Of a stretch of DNA of 64,000 nucleotides, positions 45,481-56,388 are shown in pieces; the first letter of the stretch is position 1; each line of letters opens with the position of its first letter. Below the pieces are notes generated by a model that was given only the letters and a program-made list of their open reading frames with translations, was not told the origin of the DNA and ran no database searches. Origin of the DNA: Aplectana chamaeleonis (Eukaryota; Nematoda; Chromadorea; Rhabditida; Cosmocercidae); NCBI GenBank assembly GCA_029168955.1, contig JAPDOI010000444.1:62001-126000 (forward strand), written 5' to 3'. The translations under genes were made by a program, and so were the position numbers.

Positions 45481-45993
45481 GTTAAAGGCAGTGTTCACGA
45501 TGAAAAAAGTTTTCGAAATTTCACTAGGATTGGGTAGTGGAGGGACACTCTGTAAGGTTAACGGCGAAAGAACTCGAAAAAATCGAGCCGAAAAAATGAA
45601 ATCGAGCCAGGAAGAGCCCCAAAAGAGCCCGAAGTTGCAACTTCGAGCGCATTGAAAACCCCAAAAGCGCATCACACGCCCACCGACGTGAACAAATGAA
45701 TGCTCGAGATCGTAAGATGAGCGATGATTTTCAATCATTAGCACCGTTCTTTCCTTCACTCTCAGCTTCTCTCTTTACTCAGGTCAGCTCGCATAGATCG
45801 GCTTCAAAAGGCGGAAGTTACAAGCCTCGGACAACTCGTCCACCATGTTTCCATAGCTCAATCTTTGAGGGACCATACCTGCGTTCACAGAAGGTCTTGT
45901 ATGATTTCAGATACACCATTGGAATCAGCATGGGGCCGTTTTCAAGATAGGCGGAAAACAGAAGAACGATTTTCATCGTGAACACTGCCTTTA
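45481..45993. mobile_element. TIR element, family 1
   Basis: GTTAAAGGCAGTGTTCACGATG at 45480 and the inverse CATCGTGAACACTGCCTTTAAC closing at about 45994. Same body as 3338-3830, opposite orientation. Confidence 0.8.
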
Positions 45994-46513
45994 ACCGAAG
46001 TACATGTCGTCCCCATCGCGTGGAGGCGCAACCTCACTGCGCTAAGCCCCCGCTTAACTGCATTTCTTTAGGTCTTATATTTATTTGAATACTTTAATCA
46101 TGAAAAAAAGTTGACCCCACAAATAAACAATGATTAAGAAAACACTAAAAAGATCAAAAAGTGGACGCGATTAAAAAAAACAGAAAATACATGCATTCAG
46201 GTAGGGAGTTCGCCATGCTTAGTAAGGCAATCTAGACTACGCGTGAAATGTCGGGCCAGACCAGAAGAAATACAATTTCCGGAAGTCTGGGAACTTGGAA
46301 TTGAGTCGGTCTATACATAAATGAACTCCGGAAAATACTGAATCAGAAAGTCATAGAGATGGTGGACAGTGATATAACCAATGCACGCAAAATAGGTAAT
46401 ACGGACGGGCATCCAGGCGGACCCATAAGAACTACAGAGCGATCCCGCTTCTTTTCGTCAAAGAACCGAAGCATAGGTAATTACGGCCACTAGGCACGAA
46501 AATCTGCAACGGC

Positions 46514-46519
46514 TTTATT
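46514..46519 (-). terminator. Poly(A) signal for the minus-strand gene at 46526
   Basis: AATAAA on the minus strand, six bases after a TAA stop. Confidence 0.42.
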
Positions 46520-46525
46520 GAAAGA

Positions 46526-46900
46526 TTAAGAACGAGCGCCCTTATAATGAGTATTGAGAGATTTCTTGAGTTTTTGGTTCTCAGCCTTCAACGGATCAGC
46601 TGCTTTTGATCTTCTAGGAGAACAGATATACCGCGCGGAGGTGGCGTGGCAAGGTTTCATCTTCCAACAATAATTTGACGTCGTTGTCTGTTATAGTAGA
46701 CAAGCAATCAAGGCGCAGCGGTTTTTCACGGTGACCCTTATACATGATGCCCATCATTTTGATTTCATATGCTTGTCTCTGACTAAATTCGATGAGTCCC
46801 GCAAGCAACATCAGATGTTCATAATCTGCGTCGATCATTGCCAACTCCTTCTCCAGCTCTGCGATGCGCTTTTTAGGTGTAATTTTCAGTGAAAGGACTT
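46526..46900 (-). CDS. Candidate terminal exon with a coiled-coil segment, unknown gene
   Basis: On the minus strand GTTGTGTCAG precedes 46900. The frame then reads K-I-T-P-K-K-R-I-A-E-L-E-K-E-L-A-M-I-D, a short coiled coil, then LLAGLIEFSQRQAYEIKMM and PLRLDCLSTITDNDVKLLLEDE, ending in TAG at 46614-46616. In the +1 frame the reading continues as S-P-R-R-S-K-A-A-D-P-L-K-A-E-N-Q-K-L-K-K-S-L to TAA at 46526-46528, immediately before AATAAA. So either the gene has a one-base frameshift (pseudogene or sequence error) or the true stop is the TAG. A family 3 element sits just upstream at 46921, probably in the intron. No family is recognised. Confidence 0.45.
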
Positions 46901-46920
46901 CTGACACAACATTTGTGATT

Positions 46921-47414
46921 ATTAAAGGCACCAGACACGCTTGCAAAAGTTGCTGAGATAACTACATTAGTAGGGTCGTACGGGCCCTAAAAGAGTCCTC
47001 ACGAAGTTGCAAGTGTTAAAAATGAGTCCAAATGACCGTATTTGAGCCGTAGTCAGTCACGAAATCATCCTTGCTCCGCCCATCGATTCGGGCTCCGCCC
47101 CTCCATAGAAGTATTCAATGCTCGATTGCGGCCACTTTAGATTACTTTTTAGCATTGTAACGGCGTAAGCTTTCCAGAAATGGCAGTTCGAGTACATTAG
47201 CGTCGTGATCCCAACAAATTTGTTGCTAGCTCCTCTATTTCAGCCAGTGCCGAACAACTCGTCCATTTCTGGGCCAATATACAACGTACCGTTATATCTT
47301 AATTTCCCTCGATTTGTTTTCGTCTTTTTCGTTATTTCTGAATACTAACAGCTTCAGACCTTCAATTTATTCCATAAAATTGATATCATTTTTGAGCGTG
47401 TCAGCTGCCTTTAA
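46921..47414. mobile_element. TIR element, family 3
   Basis: ATTAAAGGCACCAGACACGC at 46921 and GAGCGTGTCAGCTGCCTTTAA closing at about 47414, with the GGGTCGTACGGGCCC and GATATCATTTTT internal marks of the family. Confidence 0.75.
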
Positions 47415-47978
47415 GACAATTTGTGGATTGAAAGGCTGCACAGCGACATTTTCCATCACAGTAAAGTATTTCCCCTTTCGCAAAGGCTGACCTTTTCGGA
47501 GTAGTTTGATCTTCGAATATTGTGATTTCGGATGACTCAACGAGAACTAGTGCTGTTGATCAGCCAACCGAAGTTCTGATGACATGAACGACTGTAGAAA
47601 GAAACACTCTAAGTTCTTCTTTCACACTCATCTCATTCTACGGCGGAGAAGGATATCCAAACTTGGGGAATGAAACCACTCCCCATCTGCAAAACACTCC
47701 GTATTTGCACTTGCACTAGGCTAGTAAACATCTACTCGAAGTATGCTCTAATAGGTCTGAATCTAGCACACAACGTATGTCAGTCTATGACCGCGAACAT
47801 GAGCCGAAGTCGGAGCAGACCCGCGATGAGCCTAATTGCCTTGACAATCTCAATACAGTTATGGATTCAAACAAAAAAGTTGTGAAAATGAAAGGTATAC
47901 TTCTGGGTCACACTCCTCACTCGCGTCCTACTTGTGTAGTCTGGAAAAGCACTTGGCTAATCTCGAAGCTATGCGCTG
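47415..47978. other. Unassigned stretch
   Basis: No supported gene. Short overlapping + strand frames near 47670-48070 have no splice context. Confidence 0.3.
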
Positions 47979-48065
47979 TTAAAGGCAGTGTCCACTATAA
48001 AAATCGTTTTCGAGTTTCCACCAGAAAACGAGTGTTAAACGAGAAAACGAGTGCTAGTCCTATCG
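47979..48065. mobile_element. Left fragment of a family 1 element
   Basis: GTTAAAGGCAGTGTCCACTA and GAGTTTCCACCAGAAAACGA match the start of the element at 48607. The rest is missing. Confidence 0.5.
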
Positions 48066-48124
48066 TTTGAACCCCCATTTGCATGTGCGAGAGTTGGTGT
48101 CAGTCATTGCCCCATAGCTAATGC

Positions 48125-48610
48125 TTTAAAGGCACAGTCCAAGCTCAAGGACGAAATCCGAGATTTCCACAGAATTGTGAGGTAGACCCACCCTATATAA
48201 CACCTGCCAAGTGCGAAATCTCAATTCCTCCGAATAAGTGAGATATAGGAGGAAGCCACCCTGGGGCGCCCACATCAGGAAGCCCCTTTGGCACGCCCCT
48301 TTTACGATCTTTCGAGCTCAACGGCGGCGAAATGAGCGGTGTTTTCCGAAAAGTAGCCCCGTTCTTCCCTTCATTCTCAGCTTCTCTCTTTGTTCAGGTC
48401 GGTTCGCATACATCGGTTGCAAATGACGGAAGTTACAAGCCTCGGACAACTCGTCCACCATGCTTCCACAGCCCACTCTTTGAGAGGCCATAACTTCGTT
48501 TCTAGGAGGTCCTGTTCGATTTCAGAGACATCATTGGAATCAGTGTGAGACTGTTTTCAAGATAGGCAGAAAAACAGAAAAGCGATTCTGAGGTTGGACT
48601 GTGCCTTTAA
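48125..48610. mobile_element. TIR element, family 2
   Basis: TTTAAAGGCACAGTCCAAGC at 48125 and GAGGTTGGACTGTGCCTTTAA closing at 48610. Same body as 41629-42114. Confidence 0.8.
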
Positions 48611-49050
48611 GGCAGTGTCCACGATAAAAATCGTTAATGAGTTTCCACCAGAAAACAAAGGTTTAGAGTCTGACTGTTTTGTCAGTGAAGAGAGAATCAC
48701 GAAAAACGCTGCGAAACATCCAAAATCAGATCTTCTTTTTGGAGGCCACATTTCAACGATGGATCAGTTGCGCGGGAATGGGCCTGAAGTAGACAGCGTA
48801 CGCAAATGCGCCGTAATACTAAAACTCAGCCGCGCTCGCGCTCCATTGCTAATGTGGAAGCGGGGCAAACTGTTCCTCGGAAAACTCGACCGCGAGCAGA
48901 TGGGCTAGCGCGAGCGGACTTCGAAGCCGTATAGAGCTCGTTCGGGCTCGTTTTCGTTCGTTCTTTCGACCCCAGTGCTCCAATGAAACCTCAACATTCG
49001 ATTTCCGGCCAAAAATCGAGGACGAAATTCATCGTGGACTCTGCCTTTAA
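48607..49050. mobile_element. TIR element, family 1 variant
   Basis: TTTAAGGCAGTGTCCACGATA begins directly at the end of the family 2 element. The inverse ATCGTGGACTCTGCCTTTAA closes at 49050. A relative of its left half lies at 55354-55440. Confidence 0.7.
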
Positions 49051-49291
49051 ATCAATGGTGCTGACCAAAACATGTAGAAGTAATAAAACCCAATTTTGTT
49101 CTGAGTTTTTTGAAGTGATATACGAAGCTCGCTTGCCCTCGTATTAAGCAGAAACTGCTCGACGCAGGCAGATATGACCTAGAGTTGCTTGTTTTCGCTT
49201 ATCCTCAACTCATACGCTACCCATTAGTAGGAATTTCATATGAAGAAGTCTTAATTTTTTACATCTGTTAAGAAAACGGACGCAGTGCTAC

Positions 49292-49489
49292 TCAACATTT
49301 CATGATGCTTAAGATAGATACACATTCCATCTTAAAATCGAAGAAACAATTGATCGTTCTGTTCGTTTCCGCTTTTGGCATCGACTGATATTTTACTACA
49401 ATTATAATATTGTCTAGCTTGCGGATCTCCTCCCTTCTGATGGCAAAACGGGTAGGTCCATCTTCATATGTAGCGGGCACGGAACACAT
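49292..49489 (-). CDS. Possible small exon or gene, unknown
   Basis: On the minus strand an ATG at 49489 opens 65 codons: M-C-S-V-P-A-T-Y-E-D-G-P-T-R-F-A-I-R-R-E then EIRKLDNIIIVVKY, to TGA at 49292-49294. The amino-acid pattern is protein-like and a donor-like GAATGT|GTATCT lies near the end, so it could be a first exon. The frame is closed just upstream by TGA, so an ATG start is needed. It could belong with 46526-46900 on the same strand, but the join was not verified. Confidence 0.28.
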   Translation of the reverse strand: MCSVPATYEDGPTRFAIRREEIRKLDNIIIVVKYQSMPKAETNRTINCFFDFKMECVSILSIMKC

Positions 49490-49499
49490 TGACTTCCAA

Positions 49500-50310
49500 A
49501 CCACTCAAACCACGTGTTTTTTCAAAAACCTAAAAATATAAAGTTGACATAAATACAAAAACAACACATGAAAGTACTGCCTATCCCGTTGTTTCATTTT
49601 CCTGTTAAAAATCGAGGGATCTTTCGCAGTGAAGTGACCGGGACCACTCATTCGTGATCTTCTTATGCATGAATCTTTCAGTGGTAACGGCGAGAACAAT
49701 ACAGATTGGAGGCCCGCGCCAGAGTGTGATTTGGAACAGCCTGAAGTGGTCTGCAGTGTGGCAGCAGACACCGGCGAGCAGTCGCCGAGCGCCAACCTTG
49801 ACGCGCTGGCAGTGACGCTTGACCATCGCGGCGTAAAAACACTCTTCGGTGCTCTCACGTCGAACGGTCCCGTCGCGTAAAGTTTTCGATATCACATCAC
49901 CCAGCGCTGTTCTTCGCTGCCAGTAACGTCTCGATTTGAACACTGCAGACACCTTGGGTCGACTCGTCACACTCTATTTTGTTTGTATATTCAAGCATTC
50001 AGGCAGAAAAGAAATGCGAGTCAGTCAGAAATGACAGTTGAGAGAAACGTATGGAACAGAAACTGTGCCGGCTAGCGAAACAATGCATAAGTAAAGCCAA
50101 TTAATTCTAGTACACCAAAAGCAGGCTTGTTTCCTATTCCAGAATCTGCAAGAAGGAGAAAATCGGAGCTCTATGAAACGAAATGAGACGAAAAACAGCT
50201 TCTTGCTATTGGTAAACGGTTCAAACGATTTGATTGCATAGCCTTCAGTCCATGATAAAAAGGACGGGATTTTCTGTAAGAACTTGACACGACGGGGCTG
50301 CCCCCTTCAG
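49500..50310. other. Stretch with a doubly open segment
   Basis: Between 49640 and 49960 both strands are open. The + strand offers an ATCTTTCAG acceptor at 49680 followed by 66 codons to TAA at 49880. The minus strand offers a CTGCAG acceptor and about 100 codons with a GC-rich third position. Neither reading matches a known family and I cannot choose between them. The rest is unassigned. Confidence 0.3.
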
Positions 50311-50311
50311 C

Positions 50312-50872
50312 TGGCATGTGGATCGAATCCAGACTGCGGGTGTGGCTAAGGAGCACTTTGGCTGGCACACGCGAGGCGCGCGACGGAGAAACGCTGCGCA
50401 CGCGTCGTCCTTGGGGCGCGTTAATCGAGGGCCTTCAAAAAAGTAGTTTTTGCTCCATTCTAACCGTCCCCCTTTTCATTTTCTGCATTTTCTTCATGTT
50501 TCTTGTTTATATTGTACTTTTTTGAATTCAAAGCTTTTTTTATATTGTACTTTTTTGAATTCAAAGCTTCTCATACCATCGTTTCCGTGAGATTCGCTTT
50601 TTTTTTAGAGTTTGTTTTGTTGGCTTCTAGGAGCGGAATGGGAGATGACGAGACGATGATTCCGACGCCGACCCTCTAACACAACAGTAACATGAACAGA
50701 AGGCGAAAATTGATGAAGGGGAAAAGCTTGAATGGTACAACAACTCCTTTTTCTGAGGGCCCTCGGTTAACGCGCCCAAAGGACGACGCTCAAGCGCAGC
50801 GTTTTTTCCAACGCGCGTGCCAGCCGTACTGCTCCTTAGCTACACCCGCGGTGTAGATTCGATCCACATACC
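50312..50872. mobile_element. Foldback element with about 120-bp arms and an inner 33-bp duplication
   Basis: GCATGTGGATCGAATCCAGA / GCGGGTGTGGCTAAGGAGCA at 50314 is the inverse of TGCTCCTTAGCTACACCCGC / GTAGATTCGATCCACATACC near 50830-50872. Inside, TTATATTGTACTTTTTTGAA is directly repeated with a 33-bp shift (50507 and 50540). Confidence 0.7.
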
Positions 50873-51649
50873 TGATTATCCGACCATCAAATAAAATCGA
50901 GCAGTCTCGAAAAAATATTAGGCGACGCTGAAGGATCCTATTCGGTCCTTAATTTCTTACGTGCACTCGGTGGAAGTGGGGTGAAAGTTCTTGCACTCTA
51001 CTATCCAGGTGAATATAAGTGAGCCAAAACACTCCACATTTCTAAATCTCTGTTTAATTGACTGAAACAAATCTAGGTGAAAAAAGTTTGTGCTCTTCCC
51101 AGTTTGTGAAGGAAAATTCAGAGAAACAAATAACAATTCTCCGGCAGTCTAGTTGTTCGCGTGCCCCTCTTCCGAAATCGAGGGGCGCATCAATATTCTG
51201 ATAAGTACTGCCTTTTGGAATTTTCCGCGCACCAAAACAATTGGAACAAGGGAACGAAGGGTGGGCAAAGGTAAACTAGGGACTCAAGTGCTCCAGAACT
51301 CGTCAAAATGGCGATGCAAAAGGTCTGCTGAGCAACCTACAACAGGTGTCATACCGCTGAAACGCTCAACAGCCGGTGCATGTAGAGTGTCCCGGGGCGT
51401 CCAAGGGTGAACCATGGTATTTACATCCTTTTGGGTATGTATTGCGGCTACGATGTCGCCAAAGTCAGCAGCTTCCCGGTGGTACTAGCGTCTGCTGCAG
51501 CTCTGGGTTGTAATGAATAATCAATCGCAGTCGATGCTAAGCCCCAGAATCAGTAGAAGCTCGTAGATGGCTAAGAACCTGATCAAAGTCTACAAGTTTC
51601 AAACGACGTTTGCTGAAGGCTGCGTTCGAATTAGAACCAGTTTAGTCCT
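50873..51649. other. Unassigned stretch
   Basis: No gene is seen. An 85-codon + frame at 51153-51410 lacks recognisable features. Confidence 0.3.
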
Positions 51650-52330
51650 CCCATAGAGTTTCTCTAGTGTTCAGCAGTTTCACACAAAACATCACCGAAC
51701 GCTTAGGAAAGGTAAATGATTATGAAATTTGGGGGCCGCATCACCTGAGAGACGAAAACACAGTCTACGCGCAGCCTTAGCAGGAACCTTCGTTCATCTT
51801 CGTGCAGCCCAACAACTTAGGTTTCTTTTCGACTCAGTTGTGTTACCGGGCTAGAAATGGACTCCTTCTGGTAAAATACAAGTTAATGACAATGACGTGA
51901 GGAGCCGAAACGCGTCTCAAAGCCGGCTATACTTAATAAATGGGGAAATTTTAAGAGTCTCGTCTATTCGGGCAGCCAGAAACCTAAAAAGGCTGACACT
52001 TCTAAAGTCTACTCGCAGCATCAGAGAATAAACAAAGCCTTTTACAGAACTCCTTCAGGGCGACGTTCGCGAGAACCTTGTGTGAGAAGAATGCAGAGAT
52101 GAGTTGGGAGTGTTTTGCCGCATCCACCATATAGTCAGGACCTCGCATTTACCATGTTTTCCGCTCGATGCTGCACCCTTTGGCTGGATGGGAGTCCGAC
52201 GTCTTCAGTGTTGTGCTCGTCTGGGTGGTCAGCTTCTTTGACTCACAGTAGGCTAAACACAAAAGGGGCTCCGAGTTTCTCCGGAAGCACTGGCGATGTA
52301 TTATAGATTAAGAAAGTATCACGGAATGAA
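51650..52330 (+). pseudogene. Decayed mariner-type transposase
   Basis: The signature V-L-P-H-P-P-Y-S-Q-D-L-A at 52105-52150 corresponds to the mariner YSPDLAP block. In the next frame, H-P-L-A-G-W-E-S-D-V, then S-F-F-D-S and R-K-H-W-R-C-I-I-D follow, as in the mariner C terminus. Upstream pieces such as N-I-T-E-R-L-G-K-V near 51700 fit the N-terminal region. There are many stops and frameshifts, and the catalytic Asp positions cannot all be placed. Not functional. Confidence 0.62.
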
Positions 52331-53199
52331 ATGTCGATACTTTTTCTGTGTCGAGTTTAGAAAACAGTGTCTACAAAAGCACCCTGATAGGTGTGGCCAG
52401 CATGGGCATCGCGGCATCGCAAACTCTGGAACTTTTCTGGAGAGATTTCTATTTCGATGAACGAGTCATGGCGAAATGTGCTGATAGCAATGTTCACTCA
52501 AAAAAGAAGCGCTTACTGCTGGGAAACTTGAAGAACCTTTTCTATGAACCTCTTTATAAATGCTCTTAACCTCGCTTCGTTTACCTCACTTCGGACTACG
52601 CTGAAATGGCTGCCCTTGCGGGGTAGCGGGGGTTCTGTCTCTAGGGGTCGGAGAGTGAGCGAGAGGTTAACGAGGTGCTAACGACGGCGAGTCGTTGCGC
52701 TGGCTAATTAATAGGAGATGTCGATTGCTTTGACCATAATAATAATAACTTATTACGAGTATTCGAGACACACGTGGTATAGAAGAGTTACACTTTTAAT
52801 ACAATGACTTCTCGATAGGAGAAGTTAGCTAATACTTGAGCGGTTTTATCTAAGCTAAACGTTCGAAAGCTACAAAAAAGTTCGAAGTGGTAGGTCATGT
52901 TTTAAAGCTAGATACGCGGATAGTGCTCTAGGTGGAAAGTGATATGATCGAGTAGTTGTCCTTGGTTTCTGATACGAATTTTTTCCGATCCTGCATGTGT
53001 CGTAGACAAGATTAAGCTATGGAATTGGGAAACGTCAACGTTCATGACTCCTTGTGGTCTAAACATGACCTGGTGGTCTAAACACGACTCAGCTTGATTG
53101 GAGTGTTGCAACATCGGTTGTCTGCTACAGCGGGTGTGAATTTCACTCTGATATGAACAACGCTTCACATGGTGAAGCAGCTCATTACGTTGCGTTGAT
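52331..53199. other. Unassigned stretch
   Basis: A 98-codon minus-strand frame at 52908-53204 lies just beyond the 3' end of the LINE but has no recognisable features. GC-skewed sequence occurs at 52600-52700. Confidence 0.3.
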
Positions 53200-54700
53200 A
53201 ACATTGATGATCCATCCTCACTGCGAGTCTCCGCCGTGTGGACAACATTTCAACCAGCTCGACCGATCCCGAGCAAGGGACACCCAGTGATGTTGATGTT
53301 CTGGAAGATCTTGCTCAATGCAGAACTTCTTGACTCTGCCAGAGAATACACAGTTCAATCTTGTGGGAAGACGGCCTGGAGGCCGGCGGCAATCACGTGG
53401 TAACCAGACTGTTGTACGGAGGCTTCATCGGTCATCATTGCGGCGCTGCACGTGTCCTGCCCATCGGTGTTTAGACTGGGCCATGTGAATGGGGCTGTCG
53501 TCGCAACACTGGTTGCGCATCACTTGTGCTTTCCTTAGATTCATTGTAGGGCCAATCGCTTTGCCTGCAGCGTCCAGTTCGTTAGGCATTCCTTCGACTT
53601 CCGCGGAATACGAGCCCAGAAGCACAATGTTTACAGCGAAGCGCAAGTTGGATAGTCTGCACCCGTCTATGAGGATACCCTTGCTATCCCAGTCGATGTG
53701 GCGCAGCACGTCTTGTAACGCGGTTGTCAACAGCTTCGGCGTGATGGTATATCCCTGTCTGACACCCTTTCCAACAGACACCTTCAGTTACCTCTCGAAT
53801 AGTTGAATAATGGTGTTCCTTCCGTTGTTGCACTCTTCCAGTATTCTGATGTACTGGGCGTCAACACCAGCCTGGATAAGAGCGTTAAGAACAGCCGGGA
53901 CTTCAACCAAATTAAATGCCTTGGTATTTTCCACGATGACGAGCGCTAGAGGTAGGCGGAGCTCCCTTGCCCGTTCAATGACTTGCGATGGCGCCTGAAT
54001 GTGATCAAGGCAGCAGTAACCCTTCACGAAGCCGATCTGTTCTCTGGGCTGGGAGTCCTCCAGAGCCATCTCTATCCTGTTGAACAGAATCTTTGTAAAG
54101 ACCTTATACGGCACTGAGAGTAGAGCGATTGGCCTGTAGTTGTTGCTGTCATCACGATCACCCTTTTTGAATAGGAGTATCGTTCTTGACGATTTCCACT
54201 GCGCGGGAACGAATCCTTGGGCGAGGTATCTCTAAAAGTGTTTCGCCAGAACATCCCATAGAGGTGAACCACCCGCTTTGAGGGACTCGGTGGTAATGCC
54301 ATCTGGTCCATGGGCTGTGTTTTTCTTCATCCCTCTGACAGCAAAAGCAGCTTCACTCTCAAGGATTGGAGGTGGGCCATCTGCTATTGCAGGTAGTGGG
54401 CTACGCGGCACGGACAGTGTTGAGTTGAAAAGAGTGCTCTAGAAGTTTACCACAATTGTTTCCATACTAGCGCGGGACGTGCAAATGCAACCCGAGCAAT
54501 CCCGAAGGGCTGACATTTGTTCTGTGCGATCTGACAGCTCACGCCCTGATGATTTTCCTCTGATTCACGGTGTCTAACAACTTCCGTGCTCTATATTTCT
54601 TCAAATCGCTCGATACCTCAGTTTTGCAAACTTTGCTGATCGTATCACATTCCAAGTGACTGGTATTTGGATCGAGATGTACCAGGCGGCGTTTTTCCAA
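53200..54700 (-). pseudogene. Degenerate RTE-like LINE on the minus strand
   Basis: Reading right to left: the linker region (S-S-D-L-K-K-Y-R-A-R near 54610), F-A-V-R-G-M-K-K-N-T-A-H-G-P-D-G-I (about 54350-54310), Y-K-V-F-T-K-I-L-F-N-R-I near 54090, L-A-L-V-I-V-E-N-T-K-A-F near 53930, G-V-R-Q-G-Y-T-I near 53760, then R-F-A-V-N-I-V-L-L where the catalytic F-A-D-D is expected (near 53630). The C terminus K-H-R-W-A-G-H-V is joined early by a deletion and continues past a stop as P-R-D-C-R-R-P-P-G-R. The loss of both catalytic Asp and the stops show it is dead. It is a different lineage from 35976-39339. Its upstream edge abuts the TIR element at 54707. Confidence 0.82.
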
Positions 54701-54706
54701 CAAGAG

Positions 54707-55355
54707 TTAAAGGCAGTCTTCACGATGAAAAAAAGTGTTTGAAATTTCACTAGGGACGGGTAGTGGAGGGACACTCTGTAACGTGAACGTCGAAAGAACG
54801 CATGAAAACGAGCCAGGAAGAGCCCCAAAAGAGCCCGAAGTTGCCACTTTGAGCGCAAGGCAAACCCCAAATGAGCATTGCCCGTCCACCAACGTGAAAG
54901 AGTGAAAGCTTGAAATCGTGAGATGAGCGATGGTTTCCGATTACTGACCCCGTTCTTCCCTTCATTCTCGACGTCTCTCTTTACTCAGGTCAGCACGCGT
55001 ATATCGGCGGCAAAAGACGGAAGTTACAGGCTATAAAACTGCGAAATTCACATGGTTCCTACGCGTGCTGGTGCGCAGCGGAGGTTAGAGACAGTAAGAG
55101 AGCGTCGGGTAGGCGGAGGCCCAGGCGCCGCACGCGCCGCTCGCGCCTCGAATGATGTGAATTAAGCCGTTTTATAGATGGTAAAAGCCTCAGGAAACTC
55201 TCCACCATGCTTCTCTAGCTCAATTTTCAAGGAGCCATAACTCCGTTCCCAGAAGGTCGTGTACGATTTCAGAGACATCGTTGGAGTCAGCATGGGACCG
55301 TTTTGAAGATAGGCTGAAAAATAGAAAAACTAATTTTATCGTGGACATTGCCTTT
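54707..55355. mobile_element. TIR element, family 1, carrying a nested 147-bp element
   Basis: GTTAAAGGCAGTCTTCACGATG at 54706 and the inverse TATCGTGGACATTGCCTTTGA closing at about 55354. Same body as 45481-45993, interrupted at 55031-55177. A second family 1 left end (GCAGTGTACACGACAAAATC) starts at about 55358. Confidence 0.7.
55031..55177. mobile_element. Nested 147-bp TIR element, second copy
   Basis: CTATAAAACTGCGAAATTCACA to its inverse TGTGAATTAAGCCGTTTTATAG. Sister of 8524-8670; it interrupts the GGAAGTTACAGGC|...|AAAGCCTC.. body of the host element. Confidence 0.72.
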
Positions 55356-55892
55356 GATGCAGTGTACACGACAAAATCAGTCTCTGAATTTTCACCGGAA
55401 ATTGAGAGGTTTGAGCCCTATTCAACCAGCAAAGTTGAAAAAACGGCTAAGAACGAGGACGAACGAGCCCTATACGGCCCTAATTAGAGTGTCCCGCTCA
55501 CGCAACGCCCACTCCCTCAACGACTACCGATGAAATTGCCCAACCCAAAATTTCAGTTTGAGAAGGTAATCGCTCATCAAGGGGGGTAGGTTTAGCCCCA
55601 TAAACGCTCCAGCGCTGGCTTGACGCTGACATTCTAGAGAGGAGAGAGTTCGGATCTGTTCGTCGTCCACGCTAAGGCTTGCCAGGCAACCCTACAGGGT
55701 CCGTGAATGCTCCCACCGTACATCAACGAGGGGATAGACCCCTGTACAGCGAAGCAGCTCATTGCAAACCACTATTCGTTCCAAGACTACCGATTCAGCT
55801 CAAAGATTACCTCCGACAAGTTTTCTCTCAACTCGTTCTGCATTGATTCTCGGGAGAAATATATTAGCCCTTGATGACCATAACGAATAACG

Positions 55893-56388
55893 CTTACAAG
55901 GGAAAGATCATTACATGCTATGGTCATCCCAATTGAAATATGCGTTTCTAGATTTAGTTATCGACGTGTAATACAAATCTCAAAATTGCAGCTGCGAAAC
56001 GTTTGCCTGAACGGTGTTATATGTGTTTTTAGCGCCTCACTCGTAGGCGCATCATAACGTGTAATGCATGAGCCTTCGTCGCCTCCTGGGATACACCTAT
56101 GTGATATCAACACCAGGAATCATAGCAACATATTACGGCTTCACAACACACTATGGAATGATTCCTGGTGTCGAAAACCTATCGGTGTTTCTCAGGAGGC
56201 GACGAAGACTCGTGGATTACACGTTATGATGCGCCTCAGAGTGAAGCGCTAAAAACGCATATAACTCCGTTCAGGCAAACGTTTCGCAGCTGCAATGTAA
56301 AAATTGAAATTCTACGTCGGACATTGATCCTAGAGACGCATATTTCATTCGGAATGGCCTCTGCATGTTATGATCCTTCCCTTGTTAG
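55893..56388. mobile_element. Near-complete palindromic foldback element
   Basis: The two arms of about 240 bp are inverse copies with a loop of roughly 20 bp near 56135-56153. Matching words include AGGCGACGAAG/CTTCGTCGCCT, ACACCAGGAATCATA with inverse, GCAGCTGCGAAACGTTTGCC with inverse, and GAAATATGCGTTTCTAG with inverse. It is a foldback / very long-TIR MITE and has no coding capacity. Confidence 0.78.
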
